In this document: in pieces, positions 57,657 to 64,000 of the stretch
Position numbering within the stretch: position 1 is the first letter of the stretch
Layout of the letters: each line of letters starts with the position of its first letter
Origin: KBS50 sp042434095
GTDB taxonomy: Bacteria; Actinomycetota; Actinomycetes; Mycobacteriales; Micromonosporaceae
Assembly: GCF_042434095.1 (NCBI RefSeq)
Contig: NZ_JBHLUE010000011.1
Coordinates: forward strand, 678,513-742,512
Direction: 5' to 3'
DNA length: 64,000 nt
Notes under the pieces: model-generated
Database searches by the model: none
What the model was told of the DNA's origin: nothing
The model's input: the letters and a program-made list of their open reading frames with translations, nothing else
Position numbers and translations under genes: made by a program

Positions 57657-59003
57657 GTGAAGAGCACCGTCGAGACTCTGAGCCCGACCCGCGTGCGGCT
57701 CGCCATCGAGGTGCCGTTCGCCGAGCTCGAGCCGAGCCTCAGGAAGGCGTACCGGGAGATCGGCCGGCAGGTGACCGTGCCCGGCTTCCGCCAGGGCAAG
57801 GTCCCGACCGCCGTGATCGACCAGCGGGTCGGCCGGGGCGCCGTCCTGAACGAGGCCGTCCAGGAGGCGATCCCGGAGCACATCCTGGCCGCCGTCCGTG
57901 AGCACGACCTGAAGACCCTCGGCCGTCCCGAGGTGGAGATCACCGAGTTCGCCGACCGCGAGCCGCTGAAGTTCACCGCCGAGGTGGACGTCCGGCCCGA
58001 GATCACCCTGCCGGACCTGTCGACCATCGAGGTCACCGTCGACGAGCTCAAGATCGACGACAGCGAGGTCGATGAGCAGGTGAACGGGCTGCGGGAGCGG
58101 TTCGCCACCCTCAAGACCGTCGAGCGCGCCGCCGCCGAGGGCGACTACGTGCAGCTCGACCTCGCGGCCACGGTCGACGGCGAGGAGGTCCCCGGCGGCT
58201 CGGCCAGCAACATCTCGCACGAGGTCGGCAGCAAGCAGCTGCTGCCGGGCCTGGACGAGGTGCTGGTGGGCATGTCGGCGGGCGACACCCGGACCTTCAC
58301 CACCCAGCTCGTGGGTGGGGACTTCGCCGGCCGGGACGCCGACGTCGAGGTGACCGTCCGCACGGTGAAGGAGAAGGAGCTGCCCGAGCTGGACGACGAG
58401 TTCGCCGGCATGGCCAGCGAGTTCGACAGCCTCGAGGAGCTGCGGAACGACCTGCGCGAGCGGGTCACCCGGGGCAAGAAGGTCGAGCAGATCTACGCGG
58501 CCCGGGACAAGGCGCTGGAGCAGCTCGTGGCGGCCGCCGAGGTGCCCGCGCCCGAGGGCGTGGTGAAGGAGGAGGTCGAGCACCGCAAGCAGGCGATGGT
58601 CGACCAGCTCGAGCGGATCGGCGCCTCCATGGAGGAATACCTCTCCGCCGAGGAGAAGACCGAGGAGCAGATCGACGCCGAGCTGGCCGAGGCGGCCACC
58701 GAGGGCGTCAAGATCCAGCTCCTGCTGGACACCCTGGCCGACGCCGAGGACGTGCAGGTCTCCGACGACGAGTTCGGGCACGAGATCGTGCACCGCGCGC
58801 AGCGCGCCGGCATGGCCCCGCAGCAGTACTACGACCAGCTGGTCCGCTCGGGCGCCGCGCCCGCGGTCTTCGGCGACGTCCGCCGGGGCAAGGCGCTCGC
58901 CACCGTGCTGGAGAAGGTCAAGATCACCGACACGGCCGGCAACGAGATCAACCTCGACGAGCTGCGCGAGGCCGGCGAGGACGAGCACGCGCACGAGCAC
59001 TGA
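57657..59003 (+). CDS. tig: trigger factor
   Basis: A 448-residue ribosome-associated chaperone and peptidyl-prolyl isomerase. The N-terminal domain carries the ribosome-docking signature VPGFRQGKVPTAVIDQRVG; a central FKBP-like PPIase domain follows (GDYVQLDLAATVDGEEVPGGSASN ... LVGMSAGDTRTFTTQLV), and the C-terminal helical arms end in an acidic His-rich tail (EDEHAHEH). GTG start with AAGGAG. A TACACT -10-like box lies about 60 bases upstream. A strong hairpin follows the stop, separating it from clpP1-clpP2. Confidence 0.96.
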   Translation: MKSTVETLSPTRVRLAIEVPFAELEPSLRKAYREIGRQVTVPGFRQGKVPTAVIDQRVGRGAVLNEAVQEAIPEHILAAVREHDLKTLGRPEVEITEFADREPLKFTAEVDVRPEITLPDLSTIEVTVDELKIDDSEVDEQVNGLRERFATLKTVERAAAEGDYVQLDLAATVDGEEVPGGSASNISHEVGSKQLLPGLDEVLVGMSAGDTRTFTTQLVGGDFAGRDADVEVTVRTVKEKELPELDDEFAGMASEFDSLEELRNDLRERVTRGKKVEQIYAARDKALEQLVAAAEVPAPEGVVKEEVEHRKQAMVDQLERIGASMEEYLSAEEKTEEQIDAELAEAATEGVKIQLLLDTLADAEDVQVSDDEFGHEIVHRAQRAGMAPQQYYDQLVRSGAAPAVFGDVRRGKALATVLEKVKITDTAGNEINLDELREAGEDEHAHEH

Positions 59004-59017
59004 GCGCCGCGGTGGTC

Positions 59018-59047
59018 GGCCGCCGGGCGCCCGGGCGTCCGGCGGCC
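59018..59047 (+). terminator. hairpin terminator after tig
   Basis: GGCCGCCGG (59018-59026) pairs perfectly with CCGGCGGCC (59039-59047) around a 12-base loop, followed by GAAACCCCTTTTC with a short T run. It is 14 bases after the tig stop. Confidence 0.75.
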
Positions 59048-59078
59048 GAAACCCCTTTTCGGGTACGCCGGGGAGGCT

Positions 59079-59093
59079 GCGCTCATAGCGAAC
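59079..59093. promoter_or_regulatory. ClgR-like binding site upstream of clpP1
   Basis: The minus strand reads GTTCGCTATGAGCGC, close to the GTTCGC-N5-GCG motif recalled for ClgR, the activator of clpP genes in actinobacteria. It is 80 bases upstream of clpP1. I cannot check the matrix score. Confidence 0.6.
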
Positions 59094-59172
59094 AGGTCGC
59101 CTACCGGGACGCTCCGGGCCCGGTGAGCGGTTAGTGTCGGGCGTAAGACGGTACGGAGAGCGAAGGGCTGCC

Positions 59173-59814
59173 ATGACCGAAATGCACGTCCCAGCGATGC
59201 CCCTGCGGGCGGTCGACGCCCGCGGCGGGGATGCCATTGGCAACCTTGACGACTCGGTTTACAACCGGCTGCTGAAGGAACGGATCATCTTCCTGGGCAG
59301 CGAGGTGACCGATCAGGTCGCCAACCGGATCTGCGCGCAGCTGCTGCTGCTCGCCGCGGAGGATCCCGACCGCGACATCAACCTGTGGATCAACTCGCCG
59401 GGTGGCTCCGTCTACTCCGGCATGGCCATCTACGACACGATGCAGTTCATCGACAACGACGTGTCCACCGTGGCGATGGGCATGGCCGCCTCCATGGGTC
59501 AGCTGCTGCTCTGCGCCGGCACCCGGGGCAAGCGGTACGCCCTCCCGCACGCGCGGATCATGATGCACCAGCCCTCGGGCGGCGTCGGCGGCACGGCGGC
59601 GGACATCGCCATCCAGGCCGAGCAGATGCTCTATACCAAGCGGATGTTCCAGGAGCGGGTGGCGCACCACACCGGCCAGTCCCAGGAGCAGATCGAGGCG
59701 GATTCCGACCGGGACCGCTGGTTCACCGCCCAGGAGGCCCTGGACTACGGCTTCATCGACAAGGTGATCACCGGGGCCACCCAGGTTCCGGACGGCGCCG
59801 GGACCCTGAGCTGA
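59173..59814 (+). CDS. clpP1: ATP-dependent Clp protease proteolytic subunit ClpP1
   Basis: A 213-residue serine protease subunit forming, with ClpP2, a tetradecameric barrel fed by ClpX or ClpC1. The catalytic triad is visible: Ser 107 (MGMAASMGQ), His 132 (IMMHQPSGG), Asp 181 (SDRDRWF). A propeptide of about 15-20 residues at the N-terminus is likely removed on assembly. The ATG at 59173 follows GAAGGGC. clpP2 begins 11 bases after the stop, so the two are co-transcribed. Confidence 0.96.
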   Translation: MTEMHVPAMPLRAVDARGGDAIGNLDDSVYNRLLKERIIFLGSEVTDQVANRICAQLLLLAAEDPDRDINLWINSPGGSVYSGMAIYDTMQFIDNDVSTVAMGMAASMGQLLLCAGTRGKRYALPHARIMMHQPSGGVGGTAADIAIQAEQMLYTKRMFQERVAHHTGQSQEQIEADSDRDRWFTAQEALDYGFIDKVITGATQVPDGAGTLS

Positions 59815-59825
59815 GGAGCTTGACG

Positions 59826-60488
59826 ATGAGTGACCTGATCCAGCCGCCGAGCTTCTCGCCGGTGCAGAACCGCTACATCCTTCCGTCGTTCGTCGAGCGC
59901 ACCTCGTACGGGGTCAAGGAGTCCAACCCGTACAACAAGATGTTCGAGGACCGGATCATCTTCCTCGGCGTCCAGGTGGACGACGCGTCGGCCAACGACA
60001 TCATGGCCCAGCTGCTCACCCTGGAGAGCACGGACCCGGACCGTGACATCACGATGTACATCAACTCGCCCGGCGGCTCGTTCACGGCCATGACGGCGAT
60101 CTACGACACCATGCAGTACGTCCGTCCCGACATCGCGACGGTCTGCCTGGGCCAGGCCGCCAGCGCCGCGGCGGTGCTGCTCGGCGCCGGTACGCCGGGC
60201 AAGCGGATGGCGCTGCCGAACTCCCGGATCATCATCCACCAGCCGGCCACCGAGGGCGGCTACGGGCAGGGCTCGGACATCGAGATCCAGGCCCGGGAGA
60301 TCCTCCGGATGCGTACCCAGCTGGAGGAGATGATCGGTCGGCACGCTGGTCAGCCGGTCGAGAAGGTCCGCAAGGACATCGACCGTGACAAGATCATGAC
60401 CGCCGACGAGGCCCGGGAGTACGGGATCATCGACACCGTGCTGTCCAGCCGCAAGAAGGGGCTGCTCGCGGCCAACGCGAACAGCTGA
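59826..60488 (+). CDS. clpP2: ATP-dependent Clp protease proteolytic subunit ClpP2
   Basis: A 220-residue partner of ClpP1 with its own triad: Ser 113 (GQAASAAA), His 138 (IIIHQPATEGG) and Asp 188 (DRDKIMT). The N-terminal segment (QNRYILPSFVERTSYGVKESNPYNKMFEDRIIFLG) is typical of actinobacterial ClpP2. Both rings together are normally needed for activity. GAGGAGCTTGACG precedes the ATG. A long perfect hairpin lies 9 bases after the stop. Confidence 0.96.
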   Translation: MSDLIQPPSFSPVQNRYILPSFVERTSYGVKESNPYNKMFEDRIIFLGVQVDDASANDIMAQLLTLESTDPDRDITMYINSPGGSFTAMTAIYDTMQYVRPDIATVCLGQAASAAAVLLGAGTPGKRMALPNSRIIIHQPATEGGYGQGSDIEIQAREILRMRTQLEEMIGRHAGQPVEKVRKDIDRDKIMTADEAREYGIIDTVLSSRKKGLLAANANS

Positions 60489-60496
60489 CGACCGCG

Positions 60497-60530
60497 GGGG
60501 TCGGTCGGCGGTAAGCTGCCGACCGACCCC
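60497..60530 (+). terminator. strong hairpin terminator after clpP2
   Basis: GGGGTCGGTCGGC (60497-60509) and GCCGACCGACCCC (60518-60530) are perfectly complementary around an 8-base loop. A second small stem CCCCTTTTGGGG follows at about 60538-60549. Together they separate clpP2 from clpX. Confidence 0.85.
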
Positions 60531-60627
60531 GGACACGCCCCTTTTGGGGGTCGGAGAAACCTCCGCAAGGAGGTAACGTCGGTTCTGCACCGCTTCGCCG
60601 GCACGCCCGGCCCAGCGATCAGCATCG

Positions 60628-60690
60628 AACGACGCAGGGCAGTGAGACGACGCAGTGCAGCGAGACGCAGCGCAGCGAGACGCAGTGCAA
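60628..60690 (+). repeat. GAGACGCAGTGCAGC repeats in the clpX upstream region
   Basis: Three units of about 15 bases (GAGACGCAG(T/C)GCAGC, the first with an extra GAC) plus a diverged copy before them lie 50-110 bases upstream of clpX. They probably form part of its 5' untranslated leader. No known regulator site is recognised. Confidence 0.7.
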
Positions 60691-60738
60691 CCCCGGCCAG
60701 GGCGGCGCCCCGGGTCGACGACGGCAGGGAGAACGTAG

Positions 60739-62028
60739 GTGGCACGGATCGGCGACGGCGGCGACCTACTGAAGTGCTCCTTCTGCGGGAAGTCGCAGAA
60801 GCAGGTGAAGAAGCTCATCGCGGGGCCCGGGGTCTACATCTGCGACGAGTGCATCGATCTCTGCAACGAGATCATCGAGGAGGAGCTCGCCGAGTCGGGC
60901 GAGGTCAAGTGGGAAGAGCTGCCCAAGCCGATCGAGATCTGCCAGTTCCTCGACCAGTACGTCGTGGGTCAGGACCAAGCCAAGAAGGCCCTCTCGGTCG
61001 CGGTCTACAACCACTACAAGCGGATCCAGGCCGAGACGGCCGGCGGCTCGGGTTCGGGTGACCAGGTCGAGTTGGCCAAGTCCAACATCCTGCTCATCGG
61101 TCCCACCGGCTGCGGCAAGACCCACCTGGCGCAGACCCTCGCGCGGATGCTCAACGTGCCGTTCGCGATCGCCGACGCCACGGCTCTCACCGAGGCCGGG
61201 TACGTCGGCGAGGACGTGGAGAACATCCTCCTCAAGCTGATCCAGGCGGCGGACTACGACATCAAGCGGGCCGAGACCGGGATCATCTACATCGACGAGG
61301 TCGACAAGATCGCCCGGAAGTCGGAGAACCCGTCGATCACCCGGGACGTCTCCGGGGAGGGCGTGCAACAGGCGCTGCTCAAGATCCTCGAGGGCACGGT
61401 GGCCAACGTCCCGCCGCAGGGCGGTCGGAAACATCCGCACCAGGAGTTCATCCAGATCGACACCACCAACGTGCTGTTCATCTGCGGCGGCGCGTTCGCC
61501 GGCCTGGACCGGATCATCGAGTCCCGCACCGGGCAGGGTGGCCTCGGCTTCGGCGCGCACCTGCGGGCGGTCTCCGAGCGCTCGACCGATGACATCTTCG
61601 GTCAGGTCATGCCGGAGGACATGCTCAAGTTCGGCCTGATCCCCGAGTTCATCGGCCGGCTTCCGGTGATCACGAACGTCCGCAGCCTCGACCGCCGGGC
61701 CCTCGTGCAGATCCTCACCGAGCCCCGCAACGCCCTCGTCCGGCAATACCAGCGGCTCTTCGAGCTCGACGGCGTCGAGCTCGAGTTCGAGCAGCCGGCG
61801 CTGGAGGCCATCGCCGACCAGGCGATGCTGCGCGGCACCGGTGCCCGGGGCCTGCGGGCCATCCTCGAAGAGGTCCTGCTCTCGGTCATGTACGAGGTGC
61901 CGAGCAACCCCGACGCTGCCCGGGTGCTGATCACCCGCGAGGTCGTCCTGGAAAACGTCAACCCGACGATCGTGCCGCGGGAGTTCGCCGGCCGCCGGCG
62001 GCGGGACCGCGAGGAAAAGTCGGCCTGA
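60739..62028 (+). CDS. clpX: ATP-dependent Clp protease ATP-binding subunit ClpX
   Basis: A 429-residue AAA+ unfoldase that delivers substrates to ClpP. The N-terminal zinc-binding domain has Cys 13, 16, 35 and 38 (CSFC ... CDEC). Walker A GPTGCGKTH, Walker B IIYIDEVDKI, the pore loop GYVGEDV and the ClpP-binding loop near LGFGAHL (IGF-type equivalent) are all present, with sensor-2 RGLRAILEE. The C-terminus is basic and short. The start is GTG 60739 behind AGGGAG. clpX has its own upstream region, separated from clpP2 by a terminator. Confidence 0.97.
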   Translation: MARIGDGGDLLKCSFCGKSQKQVKKLIAGPGVYICDECIDLCNEIIEEELAESGEVKWEELPKPIEICQFLDQYVVGQDQAKKALSVAVYNHYKRIQAETAGGSGSGDQVELAKSNILLIGPTGCGKTHLAQTLARMLNVPFAIADATALTEAGYVGEDVENILLKLIQAADYDIKRAETGIIYIDEVDKIARKSENPSITRDVSGEGVQQALLKILEGTVANVPPQGGRKHPHQEFIQIDTTNVLFICGGAFAGLDRIIESRTGQGGLGFGAHLRAVSERSTDDIFGQVMPEDMLKFGLIPEFIGRLPVITNVRSLDRRALVQILTEPRNALVRQYQRLFELDGVELEFEQPALEAIADQAMLRGTGARGLRAILEEVLLSVMYEVPSNPDAARVLITREVVLENVNPTIVPREFAGRRRRDREEKSA

Positions 62029-62218
62029 CCGTCGCGCTGTATGGCTCGGCCCGCACCCATGCCGGGGGACAGGGGTCGGCTGGCCCAGCCCGCCCTGGGC
62101 GGTCAGGCTTGATCCCGAGTCATCCTGAGCGCTTCCGGCACTGAGCGGCGCGCGCCGATCCGCCTCCGCGGGCTTGGGCGGGTGGCTGGCGGGGGGACCG
62201 GCCCGTAGGGTCTGCGGT

Positions 62219-63013
62219 ATGCGGGTTGCGGTGTGTCAGGTGAATTCTCGGGAGGACCGGAAGGCCAACCTGGAGGTGGCCGCCGAGCTGCTCGACCGGG
62301 CGGCCGCCGCCGGAGCGGATCTGGCCATCCTCCCGGAATACGTCGACCACCTGGGACCGGCGGACACCGCCCCCGTGCCGGAGGAGAGGGACGGCGAGTT
62401 TGCCGCGTTCTTCGCGGCGGCGGCGGCGCGGCACGGCATGTGGGTGCACGCCGGCTCGTTCCACGAGCGAGGGCCGGACCCCGACCGCACCTACAACACA
62501 TCGCTGATCTTCGACCGCACCGGGCGGCTCGCCGGTAGCTACCGGAAGATCCACCTGTACGACGTCGAGATCCCGGGCCGGGTCTCGTACCTGGAATCCC
62601 GCACGGTGGCGCCCGGCGCCGAACCGGCGGTCGTGCCGGTCGACGGTCTTCCGGTCGGGTTGTCCATCTGCTACGACCTCCGCTTCCCGGAGCTGTACCG
62701 GCGGCTCGTCGAGCTCGGCGCCCGGGTCCTGGTGGTGCCGGCCGCGTTCATGCTGCACACCGGTCGGGATCACTGGGAGGTGCTGCTGCGCGCCCGGGCG
62801 ATCGAGAACCAGTGCTACGTGATCGCCGCCGGACAGATCGGTGACCACGAGCCGGGCCGGACCTGCTTCGGGCGCAGCATGGTCATCGACCCGTGGGGCA
62901 CCGTGCTGGCGCAGGCGCCCGACGTCGTCGGCGTCACGGTGGCCGACCTCGACCTGGACCGGCTCGAGCGGATCCGCACCGAGCTGCCCAGCCTGGCCAA
63001 TCGGCGGCTGTAG
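62219..63013 (+). CDS. carbon-nitrogen hydrolase (nitrilase superfamily, Nit-like)
   Basis: A 264-residue amidohydrolase with the Glu-Lys-Cys triad: LAILPEYVDH (Glu), YRKIHLYDV (Lys) and SICYDLRFPELYRR (Cys). The C-terminal CFGRSMVIDPWGTVLAQAP motif is typical of the Nit1/Nit2 branch, whose members include omega-amidase and deaminated-glutathione amidase. Mycothiol replaces glutathione in actinobacteria, so the exact amide is uncertain. The ATG at 62219 opens MRVAVCQVNS. The 190 bases upstream hold no gene. The 3' end including the stop is duplicated in tandem. Confidence 0.92.
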   Translation: MRVAVCQVNSREDRKANLEVAAELLDRAAAAGADLAILPEYVDHLGPADTAPVPEERDGEFAAFFAAAAARHGMWVHAGSFHERGPDPDRTYNTSLIFDRTGRLAGSYRKIHLYDVEIPGRVSYLESRTVAPGAEPAVVPVDGLPVGLSICYDLRFPELYRRLVELGARVLVVPAAFMLHTGRDHWEVLLRARAIENQCYVIAAGQIGDHEPGRTCFGRSMVIDPWGTVLAQAPDVVGVTVADLDLDRLERIRTELPSLANRRL

Positions 63014-63049
63014 GCACTGCCCAGCCTGGCCAACCGGCGGCTGTAGGCA
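62984..63049 (+). repeat. 33-bp tandem duplication of the amidohydrolase 3' end
   Basis: CTGCCCAGCCTGGCCAA(T/C)C-type sequence of 33 bases at 62984-63016, containing the last codons and the TAG, recurs at 63017-63049 with one mismatch. The copy is out of use because it lies after the stop. The unit is a multiple of three. Confidence 0.95.
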
Positions 63050-63102
63050 CGTGCCCGGGCCTGGTCGGCTCCGCGGGCCTGGGTGCCGCGGCGCCGGGTC
63101 TC

Positions 63103-63327
63103 TCAGTGGCCCTGGAACAGGATCCCGACGACGGCCAGCCCGACGATGGCGCCGCCTGTCACGAGCAGCGCGGTGGACATCCGGGACGGACCACGCCGAG
63201 CAAGCCGGCGTACCGACAGCAGCAGGACGACCACCACGGCCGCTCCGATCACCACCTGCCAGAACGGGAGCAGGAGCGCGAGGATGGCCTCGTCGGACGG
63301 GGACGCCTGGAGCACCGGAACCGCCAT
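63103..63327 (-). CDS. small two-helix membrane protein
   Basis: A 74-residue protein with two hydrophobic helices (about 13-34, ILALLLPFWQVVIGAAVVVVLL, and 52-70, ALLVTGGAIVGLAVVGILF) joined by a basic loop (SVRRLARRGPSRM). No family is recognised. The ATG at 63327 is preferred over an extended start. It is convergent with the amidohydrolase. Confidence 0.6.
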   Translation of the reverse strand: MAVPVLQASPSDEAILALLLPFWQVVIGAAVVVVLLLSVRRLARRGPSRMSTALLVTGGAIVGLAVVGILFQGH

Positions 63328-63514
63328 GTCGCCACTCTCGCACGTTTTGAGTGGCTCGGACCGGCCGGCGCGACCGGGACGACGTCCCGTCGGGCGGGCG
63401 GGGAACGAGACCGGCGTCACGACGCGTGCGTCCCGGGCCGGTTCTTCGCGACGATTTCGCAGGTCAGCGCGGGCATCGGTGGGCCGCCGAGACCTGACAG
63501 CGATGGCTCTCGAT

Positions 63515-63543
63515 TTGCGGGCCGTTCACCGGGCGCGTAACTT
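63515..63543 (+). promoter_or_regulatory. possible upstream rRNA promoter (P1)
   Basis: TTGCGG (63515-63520) and TAACTT (63538-63543) are separated by exactly 17 bases, about 145 bases upstream of the stronger promoter. Multiple tandem promoters are usual for rrn operons. The match is moderate. Confidence 0.45.
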
Positions 63544-63658
63544 TCTCTCTGCACGCGGAACACCGGACGGAAACGACCGGGGTCGCGGGCCCCGGCCGGG
63601 CCGCTTCGGCGGATCGAGACGGGTGCGGGCAGTGCGCTCGCCGGGAGAGATCCCGGGC

Positions 63659-63687
63659 TTGAGTTCGCGAAGCTGACCGTGTAGAGT
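63659..63687 (+). promoter_or_regulatory. rRNA operon promoter
   Basis: TTGAGT (63659-63664), a 17-base spacer and TAGAGT (63682-63687) give a near-consensus housekeeping sigma promoter pointing to the rRNA leader. The start of transcription would be near 63694. The position, about 300 bases before the expected 16S gene, is typical. Confidence 0.75.
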
Positions 63688-63693
63688 ACTTCG

Positions 63694-64000
63694 AGCCGGC
63701 AGGAGCCGGGCGGGTCAGTCGCCGAGGCGACGATCGGCCGGTCTGCCAGCTTCCTCCGACAGCTACCCGCCGGACACGGTGGGCGTCAGCGCGGAGACAG
63801 TCGGGCGGTGCGATCGATGATCGCGGAGCCGACCGGCATGACGAATGACTTGCCCCGTGTTGGTGGCCTGTGTTGGTTGCTGGTGTGGTGTGTGGTTGTT
63901 CTTTGAGAACTCAACAGGGTGTTTGATAAGCCAGTGCCAATTCAATGGTTTGATTGTTTTGGCGACCTCGTTAATGGGGTTTGCTGGGACTGCTTTTCAA
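63694..64000 (+). other. rRNA operon leader, 16S gene expected just beyond the window
   Basis: The leader becomes markedly less GC-rich toward the edge. GTTCT-TTG-AGAAC (63898-63910) forms a boxB-like hairpin, followed by CTCAACAGGGTGTTTGATAAG, the antitermination box region that precedes 16S rRNA in actinobacteria. The final bases (GGGACTGCTTTTCAA) resemble sequence directly upstream of the mature 16S 5' end. No protein gene is supported here. Confidence 0.8.

Noticed and set aside
63763..63945. 60-codon minus-strand ORF in the rRNA leader
   Set aside because: It covers the antitermination region of the rrn leader, where a protein gene is not expected.

Overview
The window is very GC-rich (mostly above 70% by eye), uses GTG and TTG starts freely and has many 4-bp stop/start overlaps. 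It carries actinobacterial markers: paired clpP1-clpP2 with clpX, a mycothiol-dependent nitroreductase homologue, a group II truncated haemoglobin, a CtaJ-like oxidase subunit, OtsA/OtsB trehalose genes and roadblock/LC7 proteins. I read it as a chromosomal segment from a member of the Micromonosporaceae, most likely Micromonospora or a close relative. From memory, the gene order between about 18.6 and 62 kb (ettA, thioesterase, globin, HNH nuclease, DUF5130, pepN, nitroreductase, rpiB, tig, clpP1, clpP2, clpX) parallels the mycobacterial Rv2477c-Rv2457c interval, with insertions.

Layout. 0-13.5 kb: the end of an unknown gene, an M20 dipeptidase, ATP-dependent DNA ligase, SURF1, a CobB-like protein that has lost its glutaminase cysteine, an acetyltransferase, a bifunctional penicillin-binding protein, and a tightly coupled cobalamin/sirohaem block cobC-cobT-cysG. 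13.5-18.3 kb: otsA followed by an OtsB phosphatase fused to a GH15 glycosidase, then a PIN/RHH toxin-antitoxin pair. 18.6-31.3 kb: ettA, thioesterase, two conserved unknowns, globin, MFS exporter, MscS channel, HNH nuclease, sortase with a secreted partner, and an AsnC-type regulator divergent from tryptophan 2,3-dioxygenase and an acetaldehyde-dehydrogenase-like protein lacking its catalytic cysteine. 31.5-44 kb: CtaJ-like, DUF5130, Uma2, pepN, nitroreductase, DUF1015, rpiB, polysaccharide deacetylase, ArsR regulator, universal stress protein and gnd.

44.0-47.4 kb looks foreign (visibly lower GC, fewer G/C-ending codons). It is a compact three-gene minus-strand operon: a 700-residue TIR protein, a SAM-dependent methyltransferase and a canonical Nudix hydrolase. 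The TIR protein also carries a degenerate Nudix-like region near its C-terminus. This is the best candidate for an undescribed system, plausibly an NAD-linked immune or stress module. 47.6-57 kb: an FUSC transporter, a PadR-controlled ABC exporter with a clear palindromic operator and an apparently leaderless start, two roadblock genes, an AraC regulator and a GNAT enzyme. 57.1-63.3 kb: tRNA-Gly, tRNA-Pro, and the proteostasis block tig, clpP1-clpP2, clpX, with a ClgR-like site and strong hairpins, then a nitrilase-family amidohydrolase. The last 0.7 kb is the promoter and leader of an rRNA operon whose 16S gene should start just beyond the window.

Repeats are a theme. Three copies of a roughly 53-bp GGGCCC-armed element occur, one inside the linker of cysG where it adds a TTA codon. 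Two other long inverted repeats sit between convergent genes. Short tandem repeats (period about 18-33 bp) recur just after stop codons and inside protein linkers.
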